Assembly: GCF_009905735.1 (NCBI RefSeq)
Contig: NZ_JAAALE010000003.1
Location: 62,001 to 126,000, forward strand
DNA: 64,000 nt
Direction: 5' to 3'
Source: Porphyrobacter sp. SLTP
Lineage (GTDB): Bacteria; Pseudomonadota; Alphaproteobacteria; Sphingomonadales; Sphingomonadaceae
Shown: piece by piece, positions 16,267 through 25,531 of the stretch
Position numbering within the stretch: position 1 is the stretch's first letter
Layout: each line of letters opens with the position of its first letter
Notes under the pieces: model-generated
Databases searched by the model: none
What the model saw: only the letters and a program-made list of their open reading frames with translations
Told to the model about the DNA's origin: nothing
Made by a program: the position numbers and the translations under genes

Positions 16267-17177
16267 GCGGGGTGTCCGCGCCGTCGATGCTCAGCCCCAA
16301 GGTGCTGATCCCCTTCATGCTGACCGGCACGATCTGGGGGTCGACCTGGTTCGTCATCACCGGACAGATTTCCGACGTTCCGGCCGCGTGGGGCGTGTTC
16401 TACCGCTTCATGCTGGCCACTCCGGCGCTGTTCGTGCTGGCCGTGGTGATGGGCAATAGGTTGAAGCTGAACCGGCCCGAGCATCTCTTGGCGCTCGGCG
16501 TCGGCATCGCGCAGTTCAGTGGCAACTTCCTGTTCGTCTACCATGCCGAAAGCCACATCACCTCCGGCATCGTCGCAGTGATGTTTGCGCTGCTGATGGT
16601 GCCGAACGCGGTCTTCGCCAAAATCTTCATCGGCGAGACAGTGCAGGGCGGCTTTATCGGCGGGAGCCTTGTGGCGATTGCGGGCGTGGCGATGCTGCTG
16701 GTGCATGAATGGAATGCGGCGCCGCTCGGCGGGAACGTGGGGCTCGGCATCGTGCTGGCAATTGGCGGGATGCTGGCGGCCTCGATCGCCAATGTAGTGC
16801 AGGCCAACCCCACCGGGCGCGGCGTGCCGATGGTGAGCTTTCTCGCCTGGGCGATGGTCTATGGCACTGCGTTCGATCTGGTCTACGCGCTGGTGACGGT
16901 CGGCCCGCCGCAGGTGCCGAGCGCATGGCAGTTCTGGGCGGGCACGGCGTACCTCGCGATCATCGGTTCGGTGGTGACCTTCCCGCTGCATTACAATCTG
17001 GTGCGCGAGATCGGCGCTGGGCGCACGGCCTATAACGGGATCGTGACGGTGTGCGTGGCGATGGGGCTGTCGACCTTGTTCGAGGGCTTCAAGTGGGACG
17101 CGCTGTCAGCAGGCGGCATGGCGCTGGCGCTGGTGGGCATGGGGCTGGCGCTCAGGTCAAAGCAGAAGAAGAAGTAA
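16263..17177 (+). CDS. EamA/DMT-family transporter
   Basis: 304 aa with ten hydrophobic segments in two EamA repeats (first repeat from TGTIWGSTWFVITGQI, second from about residue 155). The start ATG at 16263 lies inside the aldolase stop (ATGA), and the longer open frame upstream is antisense-like shadow of the aldolase. Drug/metabolite transporters of this kind export amino acids or other small metabolites across the inner membrane. The lysine-rich tail (RSKQKKK) is cytoplasmic-side positive charge. Its end is followed within 5 nt by a long inverted repeat. Confidence 0.87.
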   Translation: MSGVSAPSMLSPKVLIPFMLTGTIWGSTWFVITGQISDVPAAWGVFYRFMLATPALFVLAVVMGNRLKLNRPEHLLALGVGIAQFSGNFLFVYHAESHITSGIVAVMFALLMVPNAVFAKIFIGETVQGGFIGGSLVAIAGVAMLLVHEWNAAPLGGNVGLGIVLAIGGMLAASIANVVQANPTGRGVPMVSFLAWAMVYGTAFDLVYALVTVGPPQVPSAWQFWAGTAYLAIIGSVVTFPLHYNLVREIGAGRTAYNGIVTVCVAMGLSTLFEGFKWDALSAGGMALALVGMGLALRSKQKKK

Positions 17178-17181
17178 GCTT

Positions 17182-17283
17182 CGTCATTGCGAGGAGCCGC
17201 AGGCGACGAAGCAATCCATGGCCAGCCCTCGCGCCATGACGGAAGATCAGTCCATGGATTGCTTCGCTCCGCTCGCAATGACG
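17182..17283. repeat. Long inverted repeat (CGTCATTGCGAG family)
   Basis: The left arm 17182-17220, starting CGTCATTGCGAGGAGC and ending AAGCAATCCATG, is mirrored by the right arm 17251-17283, starting TCCATGGATTGCTTCG and ending CTCGCAATGACG. The separating loop is about 30 nt. It lies between two convergent genes, where such elements often mark transcript ends. Confidence 0.8.
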
Positions 17284-17285
17284 AG

Positions 17286-18080
17286 TCAGAGGAGCGCCGC
17301 CAAGCCCTCGACATAGGTCGGATAGCGCGGCATCCACCCGAGCACCCGCTTGGCCTTGCCATTGGCGACCCGGCGGTTCTCCATATAAAACCCGCGCGCC
17401 ATCTCGGAGAGGTTGGCGTCCTCCAGCGTTTCGAGCGGCGGCAGAGGCAGCCCGAGCAGGCGGCAAGCGTGTTCGGTGACCTCGTTGCCGCTGCACGGCC
17501 AATCATCGCCGAGATTGTAGGCCTCTGCGGGCGAAGCCTGTGTCAGGGCGGCAACCACGCCGCTGACGATGTCGTCAACATGGACACGGCTGAACACCTG
17601 CCCCGGCAGGTCGATCCGCCGCGCCTGACCTTCCCGCACCCGGTCGAGCGCGCTCCTGCCCGGTCCGTAGATCCCCGGCAGGCGGAACACCCGCGCGCCC
17701 ATGGTGAGCCACGCGAGATCAGCCTCGGCGCGGGCATTGCGGCGGCCTTCTCCCGATTGCGCGATGGTGGGCGTCGCCTCGTCGACCCACGCTCCTGCCC
17801 GGTCGCCATAGACGCCGGTGGAGGAGAGGTAGAACAGCTCCCGCCCCTTCAGCGCCGCGCCATAGGCATCCAGCACAGGATCGCTGCCGCTCGCCCGATC
17901 CGGCGGGACGGAGGAGAGGATGTGGGTCGCCGCGCCCAGCGCCGTCAGCACGGCCGCCCGGTCGGCAAAGGCGAGATCGCCCGCGCTGCCGGTGGCGGTT
18001 ACGTGCCAGCCGCGCGTCCGCATCGCTTCGGCAATGCGTCCCGCCGTGTAGCCGAGGCCGAAGATCAAGAGATGAGTCAT
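17286..18080 (-). CDS. NAD-dependent epimerase/dehydratase family protein (YeeZ-like SDR)
   Basis: 264 aa beginning MTHLLIFGLGYTAGRIA, an extended-SDR dinucleotide loop (G-L-G-Y-T-A-G). The active-site tyrosine region is SSTGVYGD, typical of YeeZ-type atypical SDRs that lack the standard Y-x-x-x-K lysine. It continues RLPGIYGPGRSALDRV and VHVDDIV, the usual epimerase motifs. The subfamily's substrate is unknown. GGGG precedes the ATG weakly. It converges on the EamA gene across the inverted repeat and is divergent from pepN. Confidence 0.83.
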   Translation of the reverse strand: MTHLLIFGLGYTAGRIAEAMRTRGWHVTATGSAGDLAFADRAAVLTALGAATHILSSVPPDRASGSDPVLDAYGAALKGRELFYLSSTGVYGDRAGAWVDEATPTIAQSGEGRRNARAEADLAWLTMGARVFRLPGIYGPGRSALDRVREGQARRIDLPGQVFSRVHVDDIVSGVVAALTQASPAEAYNLGDDWPCSGNEVTEHACRLLGLPLPPLETLEDANLSEMARGFYMENRRVANGKAKRVLGWMPRYPTYVEGLAALL

Positions 18081-18195
18081 TCCCCTTTAGTGCCGTTCGT
18101 CTCGAGCGGTTGCAACGCACAACCGCAGGTTGAACTCGAGAGACCCGGCGAATGTGTCTCGACTACGCTCGACACGAGCGGGTAGAGAGCGGGGC

Positions 18196-20859
18196 ATGGA
18201 CATCGCAACCACTCCCATCACCCCCGACGGCAACCCCGAACTCGCCGACGCTGCCCCCACCCCGCACGAGCCGCCGGTCATCCGGCGCGAGGATTACCAG
18301 CCGTTTGCGTGGCTGGTGCCGAACACGCAGCTCGACTTCCGCCTGGGGCTGGAGGCGACCACCGTGACAGCGACCTTGCAGGTCGAACGCAACCCCGCTG
18401 CCGCAGCAAGCCGCGAGCTTTGTCTCAACGGCGATAGCCTGACCGCACAAAGCGTCACGGTCGACGGCGGCCCGGCTGACTGGCGGATGCACGGCCCCGA
18501 TCTGATCGTGACCCTGCCGGGCGACGCGCACAGCGTCACCATCGTCACTGCGATCAACCCCAGCGCCAACACCCAGCTGATGGGCCTCTATGCGTCGAAC
18601 GGGATGCTCTGCACCCAATGCGAATCGGAAGGCTTCCGGCGCATCACCTTCTTCCCCGACCGCCCGGACGTGCTTTCGACCTATGCGGTGCGGATGGAGG
18701 GGGACAAGACGCTCTTCCCGATCCTGCTGTGTAACGGCAACCGCACCGATGCGGGCGAGAATTCCGACGGCACCCATTGGGCCGAGTGGCACGATCCCTG
18801 GCCGAAGCCGTCCTACCTCTTCGCTTTGGTGGCTGGCGATCTGGTGGCGAACTCCAAGCCCTTCGTCACGGTCTCGGGCCGCCAGGTCGAGTGCAATGTC
18901 TGGGTGCGTGCGGAAGACCTTGGCCGCACCGACCACGCGCTGGAATCGCTCCACCGGTCGATGACATGGGACGAAGACGTGTTCGGCCGCGAATATGACC
19001 TTGATCTCTACAACATCGTCGCCGTCTCCGATTTCAACATGGGGGCGATGGAGAACAAGGGGCTCAACGTCTTCAACACGAAATACGTGCTGGCCGATCC
19101 CGACACCGCCACCGATGGCGACTTCGACGCGGTCGAGGGCGTGATCGCGCATGAATACTTCCACAACTGGTCGGGCAACCGCGTGACCTGCCGCGACTGG
19201 TTCCAGCTCTCGTTGAAAGAGGGCTTCACGGTGCTACGCGATCAGCTGTTCTCGCAGGATATGCGGGGCGAGGCTGTCAAGCGGATCGAGGATGTGCGCA
19301 TCCTGCGCGCGGCACAATTCCCCGAGGATGCCGGGCCGCTTGCCCACCCGATCCGGCCTGACTCCTATCGCGAGATCAGCAACTTCTACACCGCGACCGT
19401 CTACAACAAGGGCGCCGAAGTCATCCGCATGATGCGCGCGATGGTGGGAGTGGAGCGGTTCCGTGCGGGCACCGATCTCTATTTCGACCGCCATGATGGC
19501 GAGGCGGCGACTTGCGAAGATTTCATCAAGGCGATCGAGGACGGGGCGGGGATCGACCTTACGCAGTTCCGGCGTTGGTACAGCCAGGCAGGTACCCCAC
19601 GCGTTGCGGTGTCGCAGGCGGTTGAGGGTGACACGCTCAAGCTGACCCTCAAGCAGACCGTCCCCGTCACGCCGGGCCAGCCCGACAAGCTGCCGATGCC
19701 GATCCCGCTGCGGGTTGCTGTGCATTCGCGCGGGCAGGGGGTACTGGGCGAAGAACAGCTGATCGTGCTGACCGATGAGGAGCAAAGTTTCTCCCTCCCG
19801 CTGACCGGCCCCGATCCGGTGGTCTCGATCAACCGCGGCTTCACTGCCCCGGTGGTGATCGAGCGGGCCTTGCAGCGCGAAGACCTCGTGTTCCTCGCCG
19901 CGCATGACGATGATCCCTTTGCGCGCTCGGAAGCCTTGCAGGAACTCGCCGTCGGGCATCTTGTCGGCACGGCGAGCGGGTCGCTGGCAGCGGGCGAACG
20001 GGCGGCGGGCGAAGCGGCGATCATCGGTGCGTTCCGGTCGAGCCTTGCTGACAATGCGCTCGACGATGCCATGCGCGGCGAATTGATGGTGCTCCCGTCC
20101 GAAACCTATCTGTTCGAGGTCATGGCGACCGGCGACCGCAAGGCCGATCCCGGCGCGATCCACACGGCGCGTGAAGGGCTGAAGGCCGCAATCGGCACGG
20201 CGCTGGCGGACGAATTGCATGCGCTTCATGCGCGGGCCTCGGCGGTGACGCTGGACGATCCGGCAGGACGCGGCGCGCGCAAGGTCAAGACCATCGCGCT
20301 TGGCCTGATCGCCGCTGCCGACCCGGCGCGGGCTGCGCATCTGGCGGCGACGCAATATGACGCAGCGGACAACATGACCGACCGGCAGGGCGCCTTGATG
20401 GTGCTCTGCGGGCTCGACGGTCCGGAGCGTGAAGCCAAGCTGGCGGATTTCTACGCCCGCTACCGCGACAATGCGCTGGTGGTGGACAAGTGGTTCACCT
20501 TGCAGGCGCTCTCGCTCCACCCCAATGTGATCGCACACGTCCGCACACTTGCCGAGCATCCCGATTTCACCATCAAGAACCCCAACCGCGTGCGGTCCCT
20601 GCACATGGCCTTTGCGGGCAACCCCAAGGGCTTCCACAAGGCCGATGGGGAGGGATACCGCATGGTCGCCGATGTGATCCTCGCGCTTGATCCGATCAAC
20701 CCGCAGACGGCGGCGCGCTTCGTGCCTGCGCTGGGCCGCTGGCGGCGGATCGAGCCGGGCCGGGCGGCGCTGATGAAGGGTGAGCTGGAGCGCATCATGG
20801 CGGCGGGCAATCTGTCGCGCGATACTTTCGAGCAGGTCAGCCGCAGTCTGGAAGACTGA
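18196..20859 (+). CDS. pepN: Aminopeptidase N (M1 metallopeptidase)
   Basis: 887 aa, the usual length of bacterial PepN. The substrate N-terminus anchor is GAMEN (283-287). The zinc site is HEYFH (H319, E320, H323) with the third ligand E342 in SLKEGF, followed by the all-helical C-terminal domain. The enzyme removes N-terminal residues from peptides in the cytoplasm. The start at 18196 is chosen because the region upstream to 18130 is not typical N-terminal sequence and GAGAGCGGGG precedes this ATG. Its stop is immediately followed by the GTG start of pgeF (1-nt gap), so the two are one transcript. Confidence 0.95.
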   Translation: MDIATTPITPDGNPELADAAPTPHEPPVIRREDYQPFAWLVPNTQLDFRLGLEATTVTATLQVERNPAAAASRELCLNGDSLTAQSVTVDGGPADWRMHGPDLIVTLPGDAHSVTIVTAINPSANTQLMGLYASNGMLCTQCESEGFRRITFFPDRPDVLSTYAVRMEGDKTLFPILLCNGNRTDAGENSDGTHWAEWHDPWPKPSYLFALVAGDLVANSKPFVTVSGRQVECNVWVRAEDLGRTDHALESLHRSMTWDEDVFGREYDLDLYNIVAVSDFNMGAMENKGLNVFNTKYVLADPDTATDGDFDAVEGVIAHEYFHNWSGNRVTCRDWFQLSLKEGFTVLRDQLFSQDMRGEAVKRIEDVRILRAAQFPEDAGPLAHPIRPDSYREISNFYTATVYNKGAEVIRMMRAMVGVERFRAGTDLYFDRHDGEAATCEDFIKAIEDGAGIDLTQFRRWYSQAGTPRVAVSQAVEGDTLKLTLKQTVPVTPGQPDKLPMPIPLRVAVHSRGQGVLGEEQLIVLTDEEQSFSLPLTGPDPVVSINRGFTAPVVIERALQREDLVFLAAHDDDPFARSEALQELAVGHLVGTASGSLAAGERAAGEAAIIGAFRSSLADNALDDAMRGELMVLPSETYLFEVMATGDRKADPGAIHTAREGLKAAIGTALADELHALHARASAVTLDDPAGRGARKVKTIALGLIAAADPARAAHLAATQYDAADNMTDRQGALMVLCGLDGPEREAKLADFYARYRDNALVVDKWFTLQALSLHPNVIAHVRTLAEHPDFTIKNPNRVRSLHMAFAGNPKGFHKADGEGYRMVADVILALDPINPQTAARFVPALGRWRRIEPGRAALMKGELERIMAAGNLSRDTFEQVSRSLED

Positions 20860-20860
20860 C

Positions 20861-21613
20861 GTGGCAGGCTTCCAGATCGAACGCTCCGCGCTGCTCGAAG
20901 GCGTGCCGCATGGCTTCTTCGGCAGCGCAGGCGGGGCGCATCAGTTCGGCTTTGGCGGTCCGGGCGATCCGGCGGAGGTGCAAGCACTGCGCGCTGCCGC
21001 TGCCGACGCGATCCGTGCGAGCGGACGTCTTGCCGCGCCGCATCAGGTGCATTCGCCCGATGTGGTGGTGGTGGACGAAAGCTGGGACGATTCCGCCGCG
21101 GGCCGCCCGGTCGCCGATGCGGTGGTGACGGCCACACCGGGCATCGTGCTCGGGATCGTCACCGCCGACTGCGGCCCGATCCTGTTTGCCGACGCGCAAG
21201 CGGGCGTGATCGGTGCGGCCCATGCCGGCTGGCGCGGCGCGGTGGACGGGGTGCTCGAAAACACCATTGCCGCGATGGAAGCGCTCGGCGCGCAGCGGGA
21301 GCGTATCGCCGCCGTGCTCGGACCGACCATCGCGCAGTCGAGCTACGAGGTCGATGCGCCGTTCCGCGCGCATTTCGCCGCCGATGCCGAGCCGTTCTTC
21401 TCGGCCGCGCCGGAGCGTGATGGCACACCCCGGTGGCATTTCGATTTGCCCGGCTTCATTGTGGCGCAGTTAGAAGCGTCAGGCCTTAGCAAAATTGCGG
21501 ATTTGGGGCGGGATACATTCTCCCATGTCGCGCGTTACCACTCCCACAGGCGCTCTAGCCAAGCGGGTGAGGCCAATTATGGTCGGCAGATCAGTATGAT
21601 CGCGCTGCCCTGA
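20861..21613 (+). CDS. pgeF: Peptidoglycan editing factor PgeF (YfiH, laccase-domain fold)
   Basis: 250 aa with the multicopper-oxidase-like YfiH signature: HQVHSPDVVVVD (60-71), TADCGPILFAD, HAGWRGAVDGVL and GPTIAQSSYEV. The metal-binding Cys and His residues of the family are kept. PgeF hydrolyses mis-incorporated L-Ser from peptidoglycan precursor stem peptides, and purine-nucleosidase-like activity is reported for other members. The start is GTG at 20861, one base after the pepN stop; no ATG lies near, and the protein opens MAGFQIERSALL. Co-expression with PepN is clear from the spacing. Confidence 0.9.
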   Translation: MAGFQIERSALLEGVPHGFFGSAGGAHQFGFGGPGDPAEVQALRAAAADAIRASGRLAAPHQVHSPDVVVVDESWDDSAAGRPVADAVVTATPGIVLGIVTADCGPILFADAQAGVIGAAHAGWRGAVDGVLENTIAAMEALGAQRERIAAVLGPTIAQSSYEVDAPFRAHFAADAEPFFSAAPERDGTPRWHFDLPGFIVAQLEASGLSKIADLGRDTFSHVARYHSHRRSSQAGEANYGRQISMIALP

Positions 21614-21706
21614 CACAGGCTTGCACGCAGGCGAACGCGGCTTGTTTAAAACACGGTTGGATTCTCGCAGGATTGCCGTTAATTGCCCCGCGCAAGTTTC
21701 GGGTGA

Positions 21707-21726
21707 GGTGCGCTCAAAGGCGCACC
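21707..21726. promoter_or_regulatory. Hairpin in the petA leader region
   Basis: GGTGCGC (21707-21713) and GCGCACC (21720-21726) form a perfect 7-bp stem with a 6-nt loop inside the 229-bp gap between pgeF and petA. No T-run follows. It could end pepN-pgeF transcription or sit in the petA leader. Confidence 0.35.
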
Positions 21727-21842
21727 GGGTCCGAAGCAGGGATCAATCGACGGAATTGAATCGGGGCGCGAGCCCCGGCAGTGGAACACAACGCCGCGCG
21801 GGCCATTACTCCGTCGCGGCAGAACGAGCAGGGTAAGACGAA

Positions 21843-22406
21843 ATGGCTATTAACACGGCCGGTACCAGCGCACTCAGCACCGATGAAGGCGTGCGCCGTC
21901 GCGACTGGATCCACATTGCCGCACTGAGCACGGCGGGCGTCGGCGGCGCATCGCTGCTGTTTCCGCTGATCAGCCAGATGGCACCGTCGGAAGACGTGCT
22001 CGCCGCGAGCAGCACCGATGTCGACGTCGGCGCGATCCAGCCGGGTCAGAGCATCAAGACCACGTTCCGCAAGCAGCCGCTGTTCGTGAAGCGTCTCACG
22101 CCGGAAGAAATCGCCGCCGCCAAGAAGGACGATGCGGCCGACATGCGTGACCCCGCGACACTCGCCTCGCGCACCAAGGAAGGTCACGAAGACATTCTGA
22201 TCACCATGGGCGTCTGCACCCACCTCGGCTGCGTGCCGCTGGGCGCGGCCGAGGGCGAGAACAAGGGTGAATTCGGCGGGTACTTCTGCCCCTGCCACGG
22301 TTCGCACTACGACGTGGCCGGCCGCATCCGCAAAGGCCCCGCGCCGCTCAACCTGAAGGTGCCGGAATATAGTTTTTCGTCAGACACCGTCGTCCGCGTC
22401 GGGTGA
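21843..22406 (+). CDS. petA: Ubiquinol-cytochrome c reductase iron-sulfur (Rieske) subunit
   Basis: 187 aa. A twin-Arg-like stretch VRRRDWIHIAAL (18-29) leads into the single membrane helix, as in other bc1 Rieske subunits, which reach the periplasm through the Tat route. The [2Fe-2S] motifs are CTHLGC (C125, H127, C130) and CPCHGSHYD (C149, C151, H152); C130 and C151 form the structural disulfide. It carries electrons from ubiquinol to cytochrome c1. First gene of petABC; gaps to petB and petC are 67 and 53 nt. Confidence 0.97.
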   Translation: MAINTAGTSALSTDEGVRRRDWIHIAALSTAGVGGASLLFPLISQMAPSEDVLAASSTDVDVGAIQPGQSIKTTFRKQPLFVKRLTPEEIAAAKKDDAADMRDPATLASRTKEGHEDILITMGVCTHLGCVPLGAAEGENKGEFGGYFCPCHGSHYDVAGRIRKGPAPLNLKVPEYSFSSDTVVRVG

Positions 22407-22422
22407 GCCTTCGTATCTGAAC

Positions 22423-22437
22423 GATAATGATAATCGT
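22423..22437. promoter_or_regulatory. GATAAT repeat resembling a Fur-type half-box, between petA and petB
   Basis: GATAATGATAATCGT contains two tandem GATAAT hexamers followed by an imperfect third unit. This is the unit structure of the classical Fur box. It lies inside the pet operon, between petA and petB, rather than at the operon promoter. Function is conjecture. Confidence 0.3.
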
Positions 22438-22473
22438 CTGTTTCTTTAACTCAGATCAAGCCGAGAGAACGCC

Positions 22474-23835
22474 ATGAGTTTCGCCTGGGCCAAGCAGTAT
22501 GAACCGCAGTCCGCTTTCACCAAGTGGCTGGACGAGAAGTTGCCGTTTCCGCGGCTCGTCTATAACGCGGTAGGTGCCGGTTATCCGGTGCCGCGCAACC
22601 TCAACTACATGTGGAATTTCGGCGTCCTCGCCGGCTTCTGTCTGATGTTGCAGATCGTCACCGGCGTCGTGCTGGCGATGCATTATGCCGCCAACCAGGC
22701 GGTTGCGTTCGGCACGGTCGAGCACATCATGCGCAACGTCAACTATGGTTGGATGCTGCGTTACGCCCACGCCAACGGCGCGAGCTTCTTCTTCATCGTG
22801 ATCTACCTGCACATCTTCCGCGGGTTCTTCTATTCGTCCTACAAGGCCCCGCGCGAGATGATCTGGCTGCTGGGCGTGGTGATCTTCCTGCTGATGATGG
22901 CGACCGCCTTCATGGGCTACGTGCTGCCGTGGGGCCAGATGAGCTTCTGGGGCGCGCAGGTCATCACCGGCCTGTTCACCGCGATCCCGCTGGTGGGTGA
23001 GCCGTTGCAGGTATGGCTGCTGGGCGGCTTCGCGCCGGACAACGCCGCGCTGAACCGCTTCTTCTCGCTGCACTTCCTGCTGCCCTTCGTGATTGCCGGT
23101 GTTGTGATCCTGCACATCTGGGCGCTGCACATTCCCGGCTCGTCGAACCCGACCGGTGTGGAAGTGAAGCAGGAATCGGACACCGTGCCGTTCCACCCCT
23201 ACTACACGGCGAAGGACGGCTTCGGGCTCGGCGTGTTCATGATCCTTTTCACCACGATGGTGTTCTTCCTGCCCAACGCGCTGGGTCACCCGGATAACTA
23301 CATCGAAGCGAACCCGCTCTCGACCCCGGCGCTGATCGTTCCGGAATGGTATTTCTATCCGTTCTACGCGATCCTGCGTGCCTTCACCGGTGACCTCACC
23401 ATTCCGTTCACCGGTATCGTGCTGATCCCCGCCAAGCTGTTGGGCGTGATCGCGATGTTCGGTTCGATCCTGGTGTGGTTCATCCTGCCCTGGCTGGACA
23501 AGAGCCCGGTGCGTTCGGGTCACTATCGTCCGCTGTTCCGCAAGTTCTTCTGGTTCGGCCTGATCCCGACCATGGCGGCGCTGTTCTACCTGGGCGGTGC
23601 CCACGCGGAAGAGCCGTACATCATGCTCAGCCAGATCTTCACGGCTTACTACTTCATGCACTTCCTGGTGATCTTGCCGATCATCAGCCAGATCGAAGTG
23701 CCCAAGCCGCTGCCCTTCTCGATCACCGAAGCGGTGCTCGGCAAGGATAAGGCCGTGGAAGCTCCGCGCGCCGGAACGGTTGACGGCACCGACGCTGGCA
23801 CCGCCACTGATGGTTCGCTGCAACCGGCCGAGTAA
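22474..23835 (+). CDS. petB: Ubiquinol-cytochrome c reductase cytochrome b
   Basis: 453 aa with eight membrane helices. The start [20 protein letters not shown] follows GAGAGAACGCC. The quinol-oxidation site motif PEWY is present ([13 protein letters not shown], about residues 290-302), and the four haem-ligand histidines lie in helices 2 and 4 (MHYAAN, YLHIFRG, HFLLPF, LHIWALH). It is the core membrane subunit of the bc1 complex, oxidising ubiquinol at Qo and reducing quinone at Qi. A C-terminal Ala/Thr/Asp-rich tail of about 30 residues follows the last helix and is not part of the conserved core. Confidence 0.97.
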   Translation: MSFAWAKQYEPQSAFTKWLDEKLPFPRLVYNAVGAGYPVPRNLNYMWNFGVLAGFCLMLQIVTGVVLAMHYAANQAVAFGTVEHIMRNVNYGWMLRYAHANGASFFFIVIYLHIFRGFFYSSYKAPREMIWLLGVVIFLLMMATAFMGYVLPWGQMSFWGAQVITGLFTAIPLVGEPLQVWLLGGFAPDNAALNRFFSLHFLLPFVIAGVVILHIWALHIPGSSNPTGVEVKQESDTVPFHPYYTAKDGFGLGVFMILFTTMVFFLPNALGHPDNYIEANPLSTPALIVPEWYFYPFYAILRAFTGDLTIPFTGIVLIPAKLLGVIAMFGSILVWFILPWLDKSPVRSGHYRPLFRKFFWFGLIPTMAALFYLGGAHAEEPYIMLSQIFTAYYFMHFLVILPIISQIEVPKPLPFSITEAVLGKDKAVEAPRAGTVDGTDAGTATDGSLQPAE

Positions 23836-23888
23836 TCGGCCGGGGCAGTCCCAAGCTATCTGAACCGACAACGAGAAAGAGTTCAGTC

Positions 23889-24746
23889 ATGTCTATTCGT
23901 CTCGGCGGCATCATTGCAGGCCTGGCCATCACCCTAGTTCTGGTGCTCTGGTCACTTGCACCCGGTGTCTACAATTTCGCCTTCGGCCCGGCGCCGGAAA
24001 AGCAGCCGTCCTATGCCTTCTACGAGCATGGTGAAGGCCCGGCGGGCGGCTTCTCGTTCGACGGCGCGTTCGGCAAGTGGGACTATGCCCAGCTGCAACG
24101 CGGCTATCAGGTCTACAAGGAGGTCTGCTCGGCCTGCCACAGCCTGAAGTTCGTCGCGTTCCGCAATCTCCAGGATCTCGGCTACACCGAGGCTGAAGTT
24201 GACGCCGAAGCCGCGAGCTGGACCGTTCCGGGCATCGATCCCGCCACCGGCGAGACGACCACCCGTCCGGGCGAGCCGACCGATTACTTCCCGATGCCGT
24301 TCCCCAACGCCATCGCCGCGGCGGCTGCCAACAACAACGCGATCCCGCCTGATCTTTCGCTGATCACCAAGGCGCGTCATGACGGTTCGAACTACGTCTA
24401 TTCGCTGCTGACCGGCTATGGCGAGGCCGATCCGGCCAAGGCCGCCAAGGTTGGCTTCGAAACCCCTGATGGCCTCTATTTCAACAAGCACTTCCCGAAC
24501 GTGAACATTGCCATGGCCCCGCCGCTTGCGGTGGATGGTCAGGTGACCTTCGCTGACGGCACGGCCTCGACCATCCCGCAGATGGCCACGGACGTGGCGG
24601 CCTTCCTCACCTGGACCGCTGAACCCTCGCTGGTGGAGCGCAAGCAGACCGGTTGGTTCGTGATCGGCTTCCTGCTGTTCGCCACCGTGCTGGCCTTCCT
24701 CAGCTACAAGCAGATCTGGGCCGGGCTGAAGCCGAAGAAGGGCTAA
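23889..24746 (+). CDS. petC: Ubiquinol-cytochrome c reductase cytochrome c1
   Basis: 285 aa. An N-terminal export/anchor segment (MSIRLGGIIAGLAITLVLVL) is followed by the haem c site CSACH (C80, C83, H84). The distal Met ligand is in NIAMAPPL, and a C-terminal anchor helix TGWFVIGFLLFATVLAFLSY is followed by a KPKK tail, orienting the haem domain to the periplasm. It passes electrons from the Rieske protein to a soluble cytochrome c. Last gene of petABC; a strong hairpin follows. Confidence 0.97.
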   Translation: MSIRLGGIIAGLAITLVLVLWSLAPGVYNFAFGPAPEKQPSYAFYEHGEGPAGGFSFDGAFGKWDYAQLQRGYQVYKEVCSACHSLKFVAFRNLQDLGYTEAEVDAEAASWTVPGIDPATGETTTRPGEPTDYFPMPFPNAIAAAAANNNAIPPDLSLITKARHDGSNYVYSLLTGYGEADPAKAAKVGFETPDGLYFNKHFPNVNIAMAPPLAVDGQVTFADGTASTIPQMATDVAAFLTWTAEPSLVERKQTGWFVIGFLLFATVLAFLSYKQIWAGLKPKKG

Positions 24747-24769
24747 GCCTACCCCCCTCGAAACGCAGT

Positions 24770-24804
24770 AGCGCCCCGTCATCCCTTGCGGATGGCGGGG
24801 CGCT
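24770..24804 (+). terminator. petABC terminator
   Basis: AGCGCCCCGTCATCC (24770-24784) and GGATGGCGGGGCGCT (24790-24804) form a 15-bp stem with one mismatch and a 5-nt loop, 23 nt after the petC stop. Only a short T-rich tail (CTGCTTTG) follows. Confidence 0.75.
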
Positions 24805-24837
24805 CTGCTTTGAGGGGCGCGAAAGGGGCCCGCCGAC

Positions 24838-25389
24838 ATGACTGCACCGCATCTCTCTCCCGCAGAGCTCAAGGCGCTGGTGCGAACCGTGCCGGACTTC
24901 CCGCATCCGGGCATCCAGTTCCGCGACATCACCACGCTGATCGGCCACCATCAGGGCATGGCGGCAAGCGTGCATCACCTCGCCGAACTCGCCGATGCTG
25001 CGGGGGCGCACAAGATCGCTGGCATGGAAGCGCGCGGCTTCATCTTCGGGGCGGCGGTTGCGGTGCAGCTCGGGATCGGCTTCGTGCCGGTGCGCAAGCC
25101 GGGCAAGCTCCCGATCCATACCATCGGCATCGACTACGCGCTCGAATACGGCACAGACCGGCTCGAGATGGACCCCGGCGCTATCGAGCCGGGGCAGAAG
25201 GTGGTGATGGTTGACGACCTCATCGCCACCGGCGGCACAGCGCTCGCCTCGGCCGAGCTGCTGCGCATGGCGGGGGCGGTTGTCGAGCAGGCCCTGTTCG
25301 TGATCGACCTGCCCGACCTCGGCGGCGCGGAGCGGCTGCGCAGCGCGGGGATCGCGGTCAACGCCTTGATGGCGTTCGAAGGCGATTGA
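24838..25389 (+). CDS. apt: Adenine phosphoribosyltransferase
   Basis: 183 aa. The type-I PRTase loop VVMVDDLIATGGTALA (PRPP binding) is present at about 122-137, with the family's GMEARGFIFGAA (60-71) and RKPGKLP (86-92), both diagnostic of Apt. It converts adenine and PRPP to AMP for purine salvage in the cytoplasm. It follows the petABC terminator, with about 33 nt from hairpin to start, so it likely has its own promoter or partial read-through. Confidence 0.96.
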   Translation: MTAPHLSPAELKALVRTVPDFPHPGIQFRDITTLIGHHQGMAASVHHLAELADAAGAHKIAGMEARGFIFGAAVAVQLGIGFVPVRKPGKLPIHTIGIDYALEYGTDRLEMDPGAIEPGQKVVMVDDLIATGGTALASAELLRMAGAVVEQALFVIDLPDLGGAERLRSAGIAVNALMAFEGD

Positions 25390-25531
25390 CCTTCGCTCCC
25401 TCGGCAGGCGCGGCAGCGCGGGCCGGTTTGGGTTGTGCTGGGGCAAAGCCCTCGTCTATGCCTGATGGGGACGAGCATGATCGTCCCGCCGCAACGCCCA
25501 ATTGTTTGAGTAAGGACCACCGGGGCCGCCA

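Noticed and set aside
22456-23871. Minus-strand open frame of 471 codons opposite petB
   Set aside because: Antisense shadow of an unmistakable cytochrome b gene, with a composition dominated by His, Arg and Glu and no recognisable motif.
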